NCBI GenBank assembly: GCA_002450985.1
Contig: DKBA01000276.1
Location: 1-8,338 of the forward strand
Reading direction: 5' to 3'
Source: Acidimicrobiia bacterium UBA6912
GTDB lineage: Bacteria; Actinomycetota; Acidimicrobiia; Spongiisociales; UBA5794
Length of the DNA: 8,338 nt
Shown here: positions 1 to 6,095 of the stretch, in pieces
Layout of the letters: each line of letters starts with the position of its first letter
Numbering within the stretch: position 1 is the stretch's first letter
Program-made: the position numbers and the translations under genes
Notes under the pieces: generated by a model
Database searches by the model: none
What the model saw: only the letters and a program-made list of their open reading frames with translations
What the model was told of the DNA's origin: nothing

Positions 1-1477
1 TCACCGATGCGGCGAAGAGGTCGGCGAGCGAGGCGTCCGCCGGGACCGGCCGGGTCGCCGCGTTCCGCTCCGTGACCAGCCACGCCAGCTCCCAGTCGGG
101 AGCCAGCCGGGTGCGCCGCAGCGGCAGGTCGGGCTCGGCGACGGCGGCGTCGCAGAAGACGAGGAAGGCGTCGAGGAGTCGGCGACCGGTCGCCTCTTCG
201 TACAGGTCGCGGCTGACGCTGAGCGAGCTGCGCAGTGGACCTCCGTCGCCGCCACCGATCTCGAGGAGCAGATCGAACTTGCTGGTGGAACCGGAGACCG
301 GAACGATCTCCTCGGCGATGTCCGGCAGGGCGTAGTCGGAACGGAAGGTGCCGTCGCGGTACTGGTACATCACCTGGAAGAGCGGGGTGTGGCTCGCGTC
401 CCGTCTCGGTGCGACTCGCCTGACGATCTCGTCGAAGGGGACGGCGCCGTGGTCGAGGGCGTCGAGCACGGCGCGACGAACCTGGGCGATCAGCTCCCTC
501 AGGGTCATGTCGCTCGTCACCGAGAGGCGGATGGGGAGGCTGTTCACGATCGGGCCGATGAGGTGCTCGGCATGGGGCCAGGTGCGCTCGGCACTGGGGA
601 TGCCGATCGTGACGTCGTCGGTGCGTGCGTAGCGGCAGCAGAAGGCGGCGAACAAGGCCAGCCCGAGCATGAAGGGAGTGGCGCCCAAGTCGTGCGCGAC
701 CTCGCGAAATCGTGACTCCGTGGTGAGGGCCGAGGTGGCGTCGATCCAGAACCCTGCGGCCGAACGGTGGGCGGGGCGCGGACGGTCGGAGGGCAGCGGG
801 AGCGGATCGGGATCGTCGCCGAAGCGGTCCCTCCAGTAGGCGACGTCCGCGGCGAATGCCGCCGTGTCCTCCTGCGCCATCTGGTGGGCCGCAAAGTCGC
901 GGTACTGGGCAGGCAGGTCGGGCAGGTCGGGGTCGGCGCCGGTCCGTCCCGCCCGGTAGAGCTCGCCGATCTCTCGGCGCAGGATCGGGAACGACCACCC
1001 GTCTGCGGCGATGTGGTGCACCACGGTCAGCAGCACGTGGTCGTCGGCGCCGAGGACGACGAGGCGCACCCTCCACACCGGGCCGCCGGTCAGGTCGAAA
1101 CCGCGGGCCGCCTCGTCGGCGAGGTACGCGTCGAGCTCCTCCTCGGCCACGTCGACCACCGCGAAGTCCACGGTCCCGGGCGGATCGACGACCTGGTACG
1201 GGACGCCATCGAGGTCGGGATAGCGGGTGCGCAGGATCTCGTGGCGGGCGGCGAGGATCTCGTGGGCGTTGCAGAGGGCATCGACGTCGAGGGGGCCCCG
1301 GAGCCGGCTGGCCCGGGCGATGGTGTAGGCGCCGCCGCCGCCTTCGTAGCGGTCGAGGAACCAGAGGCGTCGTTGTGCGGGCGACAGTGACGGCCGGTCG
1401 GCCAGGAGCGCATCCCCAGCCGAGATGAGCCTGGTGCGACCGGACATCGCGTCACCGGCGCGCGATTGCTGGTCCAC
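1..1477 (-). CDS. Nonribosomal peptide synthetase, N-terminal part (condensation domain, start of adenylation domain); runs off left edge
   Basis: The first 492 residues are visible, with no stop before the window edge. Condensation-domain motifs appear in order: SPAQRRLWFLDR (C1, about 32-43), the catalytic HHIAADG (H154, H155, D159, G160), YRDFAAHQ (C4), IGPIVNSLPIR (C5, about 307-317), and HGAVPFDEI followed by TPLFQVMY (C6/C7, about 345-371). From residue 467, LVTERNAATRPVP is the usual linker into an adenylation domain, whose core motifs lie outside the window. In this family the domain forms peptide bonds between carrier-bound acyl groups; the intact HHxxxDG suggests an active enzyme. 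The GTG at 1477-1475 is preferred because a purine-rich GAGGGGGG lies just upstream; the in-frame ATG at 1447 has no clear ribosome site. A condensation domain at the N-terminus means either a lipo-initiating starter module or a later subunit in a split assembly line. The product is unknown; a siderophore is possible given the reductase gene at 3926-4711. Confidence 0.93.
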   Translation of the reverse strand, partial: MDQQSRAGDAMSGRTRLISAGDALLADRPSLSPAQRRLWFLDRYEGGGGAYTIARASRLRGPLDVDALCNAHEILAARHEILRTRYPDLDGVPYQVVDPPGTVDFAVVDVAEEELDAYLADEAARGFDLTGGPVWRVRLVVLGADDHVLLTVVHHIAADGWSFPILRREIGELYRAGRTGADPDLPDLPAQYRDFAAHQMAQEDTAAFAADVAYWRDRFGDDPDPLPLPSDRPRPAHRSAAGFWIDATSALTTESRFREVAHDLGATPFMLGLALFAAFCCRYARTDDVTIGIPSAERTWPHAEHLIGPIVNSLPIRLSVTSDMTLRELIAQVRRAVLDALDHGAVPFDEIVRRVAPRRDASHTPLFQVMYQYRDGTFRSDYALPDIAEEIVPVSGSTSKFDLLLEIGGGDGGPLRSSLSVSRDLYEEATGRRLLDAFLVFCDAAVAEPDLPLRRTRLAPDWELAWLVTERNAATRPVPADASLADLFAASV

Positions 1478-1531
1478 TGAACCCCCCTCGGCCTCCCGAC
1501 CCCGCCGGGCCTCCTTCGGACACTCCAAGCG

Positions 1532-1571
1532 TAGCCCGTGCGCCCCGCGGCGCCATAGGTCAGACGGGCTA
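1532..1571. terminator. Inverted repeat with nested hairpin between the lipoprotein gene and the NRPS gene
   Basis: TAGCCCGT (1532-1539) and ACGGGCTA (1564-1571) are perfect 8-bp complementary arms, centred about 32 bases apart. Between them, GCGCC and GGCGC can form a second 5-bp stem around CCGC. The element lies 59-98 bases past the lipoprotein stop and 55-94 bases before the NRPS start, all on the minus strand. It could be a terminator lacking a U-tract, an operator for the NRPS promoter, or both; the sequence does not decide. The rest of the 152-base gap shows no gene. Confidence 0.4.
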
Positions 1572-1629
1572 CTCTGCCCTACCGGCTCCGGGCCCTGCCT
1601 CGGGCGCACCCGACCCGATGTGGGGCGTC

Positions 1630-2241
1630 TCAGGGGGGTGGATAGCGGTAGACGGCGGTCGGATCCTCCGGGAACCAGGCGCAGCCCAGGACCGCCTCCA
1701 CCGCCTCCTGGACCCGGCTCGGCGCCCATGGCACGTCGTCGAACACGCCGCGCTCGGACGTGGCGTCGAGCTCGCCCTGGAACTCGTCGCAGATCACCTT
1801 GCCCTCGGCGATCGCCGCCCGGTAGTCGGCCATCTCGGGACGGTCGGAGAGAGCGGTCCACCCCTCGGGGGTGTCGGGCGCCTCGGCTGCCCGGTCCGCC
1901 AGCGCAGCCTCGACGTCCATGAACTCCCGGTGCCAGTCGAAGATGCGATCGTGGAGATCGGCGATCTGCGCCGGCGGATCGATGTCGGCCGCGGCCTCTT
2001 CCACCTCGAGCCGGATGTCGTGGGCCATCTCGAGCCCTTCGCCGACATCCTGCGGGGAGATATCGCCCTTCTGCTCGGCGGCGTCGAGGATCGCGGCGGC
2101 GCGTGCGCTCGCCGTCGCCTCGATCTCGTTCATCCGGTCGGCGTACTCGGCGAGCGACATCTCACCGCCGCCGCAGGCGGCCACGACGAGCACGGCAGAG
2201 AGGACCGCCGCCGGGAGTCCTCGCCGCGGCGAGCCGGTCAG
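1630..2241 (-). CDS. Putative lipoprotein, CTG start overlapping the upstream gene
   Basis: This is a predicted secreted, lipid-anchored protein of 203 residues; I do not recognise a named family. The frame is open far upstream, but the only start giving a sensible signal peptide is CTG at 2241-2239. It yields two arginines (residues 6-7), a hydrophobic core LPAAVLSAVLVVAAC and a lipobox Cys at 23. That CTG overlaps the TGA of the preceding gene (CTGA), and GGGAGG lies about 10 bases upstream, consistent with translational coupling. The mature part is rich in Glu, Asp and Ala and mostly helical in pattern (about 30-150). It has two later Cys (in KVICDEF and LGCAWF) that could form a disulfide outside the membrane. 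The start codon is inferred; the reading frame and lipobox are directly visible. Confidence 0.75.
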   Translation of the reverse strand: MTGSPRRGLPAAVLSAVLVVAACGGGEMSLAEYADRMNEIEATASARAAAILDAAEQKGDISPQDVGEGLEMAHDIRLEVEEAAADIDPPAQIADLHDRIFDWHREFMDVEAALADRAAEAPDTPEGWTALSDRPEMADYRAAIAEGKVICDEFQGELDATSERGVFDDVPWAPSRVQEAVEAVLGCAWFPEDPTAVYRYPPP

Positions 2242-2531
2242 CGGGACGTTGCCTCCCGTCGCCGGTCCTCGGCGAGGTACTCCGCTGCTTTGCGGGTCTC
2301 CACCTGGCGGCCGTCGACGTAGTAGGCGAGCGCGTGGAAAGCCAGGGCCAGACCCCAGAACAGCGTGATCCAGAACGCCCAGTTGAGCCCCTCCTGGCCA
2401 ACCGTGAGGTCCAGCACCCAGAAGAAGGCGTTGATGATCACGAACACGCCGACGTGCCACAGCAGACCGGTCAGGTACTTGGCACGCCGTTGCGCCAACA
2501 TCTCGGGGGTCGGAGTGTCCTTCGAAGTCAT
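2238..2531 (-). CDS. Small 2TM-domain membrane protein
   Basis: A 97-residue protein with two predicted membrane segments, about residues 20-42 and 49-72. It matches the pattern of the 2TM domain family: a basic RRAKYL entry, His26 and Asn34 in the first helix, Trp59-Gly60 and His66 in the second, and a charged C-terminal tail (AEDRRREATSR). The same domain occurs alone or at the N-terminus of some sensor kinases; its biochemical role is not established. The ATG at 2531 has AGGAG five bases upstream (2541-2537), a strong ribosome site. It is the first gene of a two-gene unit, with its stop overlapping the start of the lipoprotein gene by four bases. It is transcribed away from the arsR-type gene at 2705, sharing a 173-base divergent region. 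Confidence 0.85.
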   Translation of the reverse strand: MTSKDTPTPEMLAQRRAKYLTGLLWHVGVFVIINAFFWVLDLTVGQEGLNWAFWITLFWGLALAFHALAYYVDGRQVETRKAAEYLAEDRRREATSR

Positions 2532-2704
2532 AGGGACTCCTGTCTTCGCTCCCCGTCAGTGTCCCGGCGCACCGGGGGAGCGAACTAGAGCCCTTCGACT
2601 CAGGTCGGGAGCCAGACTCCCGCCCGACGGGGACGGTCGCGGAGCCGCGGCGCCGCCCAACGGCCATTGCGCCGTACGATCCCACGTAGTAGAACTACAA
2701 CCAT
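2532..2704. other. Divergent intergenic region with hairpins in the 2TM gene leader
   Basis: This 173-base region lies between two divergent genes. Near the 2TM start, CCCGG (2563-2567) and CCGGG (2572-2576) form a tight hairpin around CGCA. Further up, CGGGAG (2606-2611) can pair with CTCCCG (2617-2622), while the overlapping GTCGGG (2604-2609) can instead pair with CCCGAC (2623-2628). These are mutually exclusive stems. Whether they act in the minus-strand leader is unknown, because I cannot place that promoter. The right-hand end holds the arsR promoter and operator listed separately. Confidence 0.4.
2667..2695 (+). promoter_or_regulatory. Candidate sigma-70-type promoter of the arsR-AHSA1 operon
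   Basis: TTGCGC (2667-2672) and TAGAAC (2690-2695) are separated by 17 bases and each match four of six consensus positions. The expected transcription start, about 2702, is essentially at the ATG (2705), so the message would be leaderless. That agrees with the absence of any ribosome site before this ATG. The match is modest and unproven. Confidence 0.35.
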
Positions 2705-2714
2705 ATGGTTGTAG
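2695..2714. promoter_or_regulatory. Perfect 20-bp palindrome over the arsR start codon, likely operator
   Basis: CTACAACCAT and ATGGTTGTAG are exact reverse complements, centred between 2704 and 2705, so the ATG of the regulator is the first half-base of the right arm. A second overlapping inverted repeat, GTAGT-AGA-ACTAC (2686-2698), shares the left CTAC. Together they give three GTAG/CTAC half-sites. ArsR-family dimers bind palindromes over their own promoters, so autorepression is the likely role. Confidence 0.65.
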
Positions 2715-3052
2715 ATAAGAACCCGCAGAAGGAGGACCGCGTCTTCCACGCGCTCGCCGATCCCACCCGACGCGACATCCTGGCACGGGCGCTACACCGT
2801 GAGCACTCGGTGTCGGCGCTCGCCCGCTGTTATCCGATGAGCTTCGCCGCCGTGCAGAAGCACGTCGCCGTGCTGGAGCGTGCCGGGCTCGTGACGAAGC
2901 GCCGGCGAGGGCGCGAGCAACTCGTGCACAGCAACATCGAGACCATCCGCATCGCCCGGCGCGCCCTCGACCGGCTCGAGACGCTCTGGCGAACCCGCCT
3001 CGAGCAGTTCGGCGAGCTCCTCGCCGAAGACGACCAAGGAGAGACCCCATGA
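2705..3052 (+). CDS. ArsR-family winged-helix transcriptional regulator
   Basis: A 115-residue DNA-binding protein, usual length for ArsR regulators. Residues 11-26 (DRVFHALADPTRRDIL) are the family's N-terminal signature. The helix-turn-helix lies at about 35-60, with recognition helix SFAAVQKHVAVLERAG (46-61), followed by a basic wing (TKRRRGREQL, 64-73) and a C-terminal dimer helix. The metal-binding ELCVCD motif of ArsR/SmtB is absent and the only Cys is 42, so a metal sensor is unlikely. It resembles the subgroup encoded next to AHSA1/SRPBCC proteins. The start at 2705 is the only one that keeps the N-terminal signature with a usual length; no ribosome site precedes it, suggesting leaderless translation. 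Its last four bases overlap the next gene (ATGA). A palindrome over its start suggests it represses this operon. Confidence 0.92.
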   Translation: MVVDKNPQKEDRVFHALADPTRRDILARALHREHSVSALARCYPMSFAAVQKHVAVLERAGLVTKRRRGREQLVHSNIETIRIARRALDRLETLWRTRLEQFGELLAEDDQGETP

Positions 3053-3552
3053 GCATCACCAGTGTCCACAAGGACCCGGCCAACCGCACCATGACCGTCG
3101 TCGCCGACTTCGACGCCTCGATCGAGCGAGTCTGGGACCTCTGGCAGAACCCCCGGCGACTCGAGCGGTGGTGGGGCCCGCCCACCTATCCGGCAACGGT
3201 GACGACCCACGACCTCACCCCCGGGGGCACGGTCGCCTACTTCATGACGGGACCCGAGGGCGATCGCCACCACGGCTGGTGGCGCATCCGTGCGGTAGAT
3301 GCGCCGCACCGCCTCGAGTTCGAGGACGGCTTCGCCGACGAGAGCGGCGCACCCAGCGCCCACATGCCAACCATGGTCATCGACGTGAGTCTCAGCGAAC
3401 GTGCCGACGGCGGAACGCACGTGGTGATCGAGACCACCTTCCCGTCGGCGGAGGCGATGGAGCAGCTCATCGCCATGGGGATGGAGGAGGGCATGGCGGC
3501 CGCAATGGGCCAGATGGACGACGTGCTGCTCGTCGACACCGCCGCCCTCTAG
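3049..3552 (+). CDS. AHSA1-like SRPBCC domain protein
   Basis: A 167-residue cytoplasmic protein of the START/SRPBCC superfamily, AHSA1-like branch. Seen in the sequence: a first strand with RTMTVVADFDASIERVWDLW (13-32), then RRLERWWGPP (36-45), the family's hallmark, then GWWRI and RLEFEDGF strands, and a long C-terminal helix (MEQLIAMGMEEG) that closes the hydrophobic pocket. Such proteins bind small hydrophobic ligands; the ligand here cannot be read from sequence. The ATG overlaps the arsR-type stop (ATGA), and AAGGAGAG (3037-3044) provides a ribosome site, so the two are translated together. By analogy with other ArsR-AHSA1 pairs, the regulator probably controls this gene; whether the pocket protein also supplies a signal is speculative. 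Confidence 0.92.
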   Translation: MSITSVHKDPANRTMTVVADFDASIERVWDLWQNPRRLERWWGPPTYPATVTTHDLTPGGTVAYFMTGPEGDRHHGWWRIRAVDAPHRLEFEDGFADESGAPSAHMPTMVIDVSLSERADGGTHVVIETTFPSAEAMEQLIAMGMEEGMAAAMGQMDDVLLVDTAAL

Positions 3553-3598
3553 GACCCCGACCGCTCGCGGCGAGCCGGAGGCGGCCGGAGAGGCACGA

Positions 3599-3641
3599 AG
3601 CGCCACCTTGGTCGCGGGGGAACGACCGAGAAGGTGGCGCT
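3599..3641. terminator. Strong hairpin downstream of the arsR-AHSA1 operon
   Basis: AGCGCCACCTT (3599-3609) and AAGGTGGCGCT (3631-3641) are perfect 11-bp arms. Inside, GGTCG (3610-3614) pairs with CGACC (3623-3627), leaving an eight-base loop and a GAG bulge. It starts 47 bases past the AHSA1 stop. There is no U-tract, as in many actinobacterial hairpin terminators, so it is a probable terminator usable in either direction. Confidence 0.6.
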
Positions 3642-3754
3642 CTGCGCCCTCCCCGCCGGCGGGTGCGCCGCGGGCATACCCAGGGAATCAGCCTCCGGGC
3701 GAGGCACCGACGTCTCATCCACCAGTCCCTACCGTCTCGTCGGACCTCCGGCAC

Positions 3755-3779
3755 GCACGTGCTGAACCGGCTCACGTGC
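3755..3779. repeat. Paired CACGTG palindromes forming a 7-bp inverted repeat
   Basis: GCACGTG (3755-3761) and CACGTGC (3773-3779) are reverse complements separated by 11 bases, and each contains the self-complementary CACGTG. The two cores start 17 bases apart. It lies in a convergent gap, so a promoter operator is not expected; it may simply be a second hairpin. Confidence 0.35.
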
Positions 3780-3919
3780 CATCGATTCCGTCGAGGTCTG
3801 AGGCGTCGGTTCCTCGCTCGGACTGCGTGAGTCTGTCCGGCACTGCCGGTCTCTACAAAGGGTCAGAATGCCCCCGGATGGCGACAGAAGACCCTAGGAG
3901 GACACTTCGCTTCGCCGAC

Positions 3920-3931
3920 CGGTGATCACCG
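3920..3931. repeat. 12-bp palindrome across the reductase stop codon
   Basis: CGGTGATCACCG is self-complementary and contains the minus-strand stop TGA (3928-3926). CCGACC occurs directly on both sides. It could be the tip of a terminator or chance. Confidence 0.3.
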
Positions 3932-4711
3932 ACCGTGCTTCCAGTACCCGCGCACGGTGAGGTCGCTGCGGGGCAGACCGCGATCGGCGGAGAGGTGACG
4001 GCGGATCCGCTGCATGGCGGCGGCCTCGCCGGCCACCCACACCTTCGCCCCTGCCGGGATGGCGGCGTCCGCTATGGCCGACACCAGCGCGGCGCCGGGT
4101 GGATCGCCTGGTATCAGTTCGACCCACTCGACAGCCAGCACCGGATGTGATGGCAGCTCCAGCTTGGCGTTGGCGTGCCGGATCTCGACGATGACGTGCA
4201 CGGGGATGGGCTCGGGAATGGCGGCGATGAGCTGTCCGATCGCCGGAAGCGCTGTCTCGTCGCCGGCGAGGAGGAAGGCTGCGGCGCCGGCATCGACGGC
4301 GTACCCCCTCCCCGGGCCGGAGAGCGCCGCCTGGTCGCCCGGCTGCGCGGTGTCGGCCCACGAGGACGCAGCACCACCGTCGTGGCGAACGACATCGAGG
4401 TCGATCTCGAGCCGTTCCGGGTCGAGGTTGAGCGGGGTGAACGTGCGGATGAGGGGTCGCCGGCCGTCGGCGAGCAGGAACTCGTTGCCGTTCCAGGTCG
4501 GGATCAAGAGGTCTTCGCCCGGCGAAGGCAGGAGCAGCCGCACGCTGGCGGCCGGCTCATCGACCTCGAGCCCGGCGAGCTGCTCCCCGCCAAGGGTCAC
4601 TCGCACCATCCGCGGCGTCAGCGTGCGGACGGTGCGTACCGACACGACCCGAAAGCGGGGCGGTTCACGGCGAATGCCGGCGAGCGCTCGGCGATCACCC
4701 TCGGCGGTCAT
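3926..4711 (-). CDS. Siderophore-interacting protein, FAD/NAD(P)H ferric-siderophore reductase (ViuB/SIP family)
   Basis: A 261-residue cytoplasmic flavoprotein of typical length for the family. These enzymes reduce the Fe(III) of an imported siderophore with NAD(P)H, releasing Fe(II). Visible features: an N-terminal beta-barrel opening (RFRVVSVRTVRTLTPRMVRV, 19-38), the FAD-binding RTFTPL (89-94, the RxYT-type motif), the nucleotide-site LLAGDETALPAI (147-158), a late VWVAGEAAAMQRIRRHL stretch, and the diagnostic C-terminal GYWKHGR. The ATG at 4711 has TGGAG four bases upstream. It is single, divergent from the DUF3179 gene across 134 bases, and converges with the AHSA1 operon. I see no clear DtxR/Fur-type iron box upstream. 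It suggests the host uses siderophores; a link to the NRPS start at 1477 is possible but only inferred. Confidence 0.93.
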   Translation of the reverse strand: MTAEGDRRALAGIRREPPRFRVVSVRTVRTLTPRMVRVTLGGEQLAGLEVDEPAASVRLLLPSPGEDLLIPTWNGNEFLLADGRRPLIRTFTPLNLDPERLEIDLDVVRHDGGAASSWADTAQPGDQAALSGPGRGYAVDAGAAAFLLAGDETALPAIGQLIAAIPEPIPVHVIVEIRHANAKLELPSHPVLAVEWVELIPGDPPGAALVSAIADAAIPAGAKVWVAGEAAAMQRIRRHLSADRGLPRSDLTVRGYWKHGR

Positions 4712-4845
4712 CAGGCTCCAGAATGCGGGGACGCCAGGGTAGGCGGGGCCGCTCGGCTGGGCTCGGGCAGGTGCCCCGGCGACTCACCGTCGCGGTGGTG
4801 ACATTCTGTGGACTATTCGGGGTCCTTCCACCGTTGGGTGCTGTG
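4712..4845. promoter_or_regulatory. Divergent promoter region between the reductase and DUF3179 genes
   Basis: A 134-base region that must carry both promoters. On the minus strand, TACCCT (4739-4734) is a possible -10 for the reductase, but no good -35 accompanies it. No convincing plus-strand promoter or iron-regulator palindrome was found by eye. Confidence 0.3.
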
Positions 4846-6063
4846 ATGCGAACGAAGCTCTTGGTCATGCTGGCGGTGCTCGGCGTCGTCGTCGCGGCGT
4901 GCGGCGGCGACACAGAACCGGCGACGACCACCACGACCACGACTCCACAAGGGGTCGACACGACCGCTCAGCCCGCCGCCGAGGCGGGGGCGCTGCCCGA
5001 AGGTCCGTCTGCGCTGAGCGACACGGCGAACCCGGAGCTGCCCGCGCCGCTCATCGACCCTGCCGAGATCATCTCCGGTGGGCCGCCGCCCGACGGCATT
5101 CCCCCGATCGACGACCCGCAGTTCGTCTCGGTCGGCGAAGCTGACGCATGGCTGACCGACGGCGACCCGGTGGTGTACCTCGAGATCGGGGGCGAGGTGC
5201 ATGCCTACCCGGTGCAGGTGTTGATCTGGCACGAGATCGTCAACGACACCGTCGGTGGCGTGCCGGTCGCCGTGACCTACTGCCCGCTGTGCAACAGCGC
5301 CGTCAGCTACGAGCGGATCATCGACGGGGTCGAGACCACCTTTGGTACCTCGGGGCGGCTCTACGCCTCGGCGCTCGTGATGTACGACAGGGCCACCGAG
5401 TCGCTGTGGACCCACTTCGACGGTCGGGCGGTGGTGGGCGTGCTCACCGGGCGCACGCTCGATCCGCTGCCGTCTCCGTTGCTGGCGTGGTCGGAGTTTG
5501 CGGCGGCGTTCCCCGAGGGGCTCGTGCTGGACCGCAACGCCACCGGGTTCGACCGTCCGTACGGCGAGAACCCGTACGCCGGGTACGACAACCCGGAGTC
5601 GACGCCGTTCCTGTTCCGGGGCGACGTCGATGATCGGGCGCGGGCGAAGCAGCGGGTCGTGGGGGTCGAGGTCGACGGCGTCGCCCGGGCCTGGACCTTG
5701 GAGGCCATCTCCGGCGACGCGGCTGCGGCGACGAACTCGAACGTCGGCGACGTCCCGGTGGTGATCGTGTGGAAGGCGGGGCAGGTGACGGCGCTCGAGA
5801 CCTCGCGGATCGTGAGCGGGCGGGACGTCGGTTCGGTGGGGGTCTTCTCCCCCATCGTCGACGGCGAGACATTGACGTTCGCCGCCGATGGGGAGCAGTT
5901 CGTCGATGCCGAGACCGGGAGCCGGTGGGACGTCACCGGCGCCGCCGTGTCAGGCCCACTCGCCGGGACCCGGCTCGAGCAGATCCATCACCTCGACACG
6001 TTCTGGTTCGCCTGGTCCACGTACCGGCCCGGCACCGACCTGATCGAGGATCCGGCGGGCTGA
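4846..6063 (+). CDS. DUF3179 domain lipoprotein
   Basis: A 405-residue predicted lipoprotein. It has a signal peptide MRTKLLVMLAVLGVVVAAC with the lipobox Cys at 19, then a Thr-rich spacer (TEPATTTTTTTPQ), then one long DUF3179 domain covering most of the rest. Motifs typical of DUF3179 are present: GIPPIDDPQFVS, AYPVQVLIWHEIVND (W128, H129, E130), VTYCPLCNSAVSY with C146 and C149, the FGTSGRLY and SLWTHFDG stretches, and a closing HHLDTFWFAW (H381, H382). The family's activity is not established; the conserved CPLC, His and Trp residues hint at a redox or metal site outside the membrane, which is inference. An in-frame ATG at 4723 would hide the lipobox behind an Arg-rich leader, so 4846 is preferred even though its ribosome site is weak. 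The gene stands alone and converges with the DoxX gene, 19 bases between stops. Confidence 0.9.
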   Translation: MRTKLLVMLAVLGVVVAACGGDTEPATTTTTTTPQGVDTTAQPAAEAGALPEGPSALSDTANPELPAPLIDPAEIISGGPPPDGIPPIDDPQFVSVGEADAWLTDGDPVVYLEIGGEVHAYPVQVLIWHEIVNDTVGGVPVAVTYCPLCNSAVSYERIIDGVETTFGTSGRLYASALVMYDRATESLWTHFDGRAVVGVLTGRTLDPLPSPLLAWSEFAAAFPEGLVLDRNATGFDRPYGENPYAGYDNPESTPFLFRGDVDDRARAKQRVVGVEVDGVARAWTLEAISGDAAAATNSNVGDVPVVIVWKAGQVTALETSRIVSGRDVGSVGVFSPIVDGETLTFAADGEQFVDAETGSRWDVTGAAVSGPLAGTRLEQIHHLDTFWFAWSTYRPGTDLIEDPAG

Positions 6064-6095
6064 CGCCGGAGCGGCGGACGGATCAGCCGGCCCGC
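6055..6095. terminator. Shared hairpin between two convergent stop codons
   Basis: GCGGG+CTGA (6055-6063) pairs with TCAG+CCCGC (6083-6095), with a CCGG bulge at 6087-6090. An inner 5-bp stem, CGCCG (6064-6068) with CGGCG (6072-6076), closes on GAG. The TGA of the DUF3179 gene (6061-6063) pairs with the complement of the DoxX-type stop (6083-6085). It has no U-tract. It probably acts as a bidirectional terminator. Confidence 0.45.

Larger units (their letters stand above)
3553..3925. other. Convergent intergenic region with no gene seen
   Basis: This 373-base gap lies between a plus-strand and a minus-strand stop. Apart from the hairpin at 3599-3641 and two short palindromic elements listed separately, I see no gene, tRNA or recognisable riboswitch. 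Open frames crossing it lack coding-like composition. AGGGTC (3859-3864) and GACCCT (3890-3895) are weakly complementary and could form a loose stem beyond the reductase gene. Confidence 0.5.

Noticed and set aside
767..1390. Long plus-strand open frames opposite the NRPS gene
   Set aside because: They are antisense to a frame with all condensation-domain motifs and have the repetitive Arg/Gly/Val content of GC-rich shadows.
2242..2685. N-terminal extension of the lipoprotein frame to ATG 2685
   Set aside because: It would bury the signal peptide, overlaps the whole 2TM gene and reads as low-complexity shadow sequence.
2830..3606. 258-codon minus-strand frame across the ArsR and AHSA1 genes
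   Set aside because: It lies opposite two clearly recognised genes in ATGA overlap; no family features are visible.
3650..3925. tRNA, riboswitch or small gene in the convergent gap
   Set aside because: No T-loop, acceptor stem, recognised riboswitch core or coding-like frame could be found; only short palindromes.
4723..4845. Upstream ATG for the DUF3179 protein
   Set aside because: The added 41 residues are Arg-rich and would displace a clean lipoprotein signal that starts at 4846.
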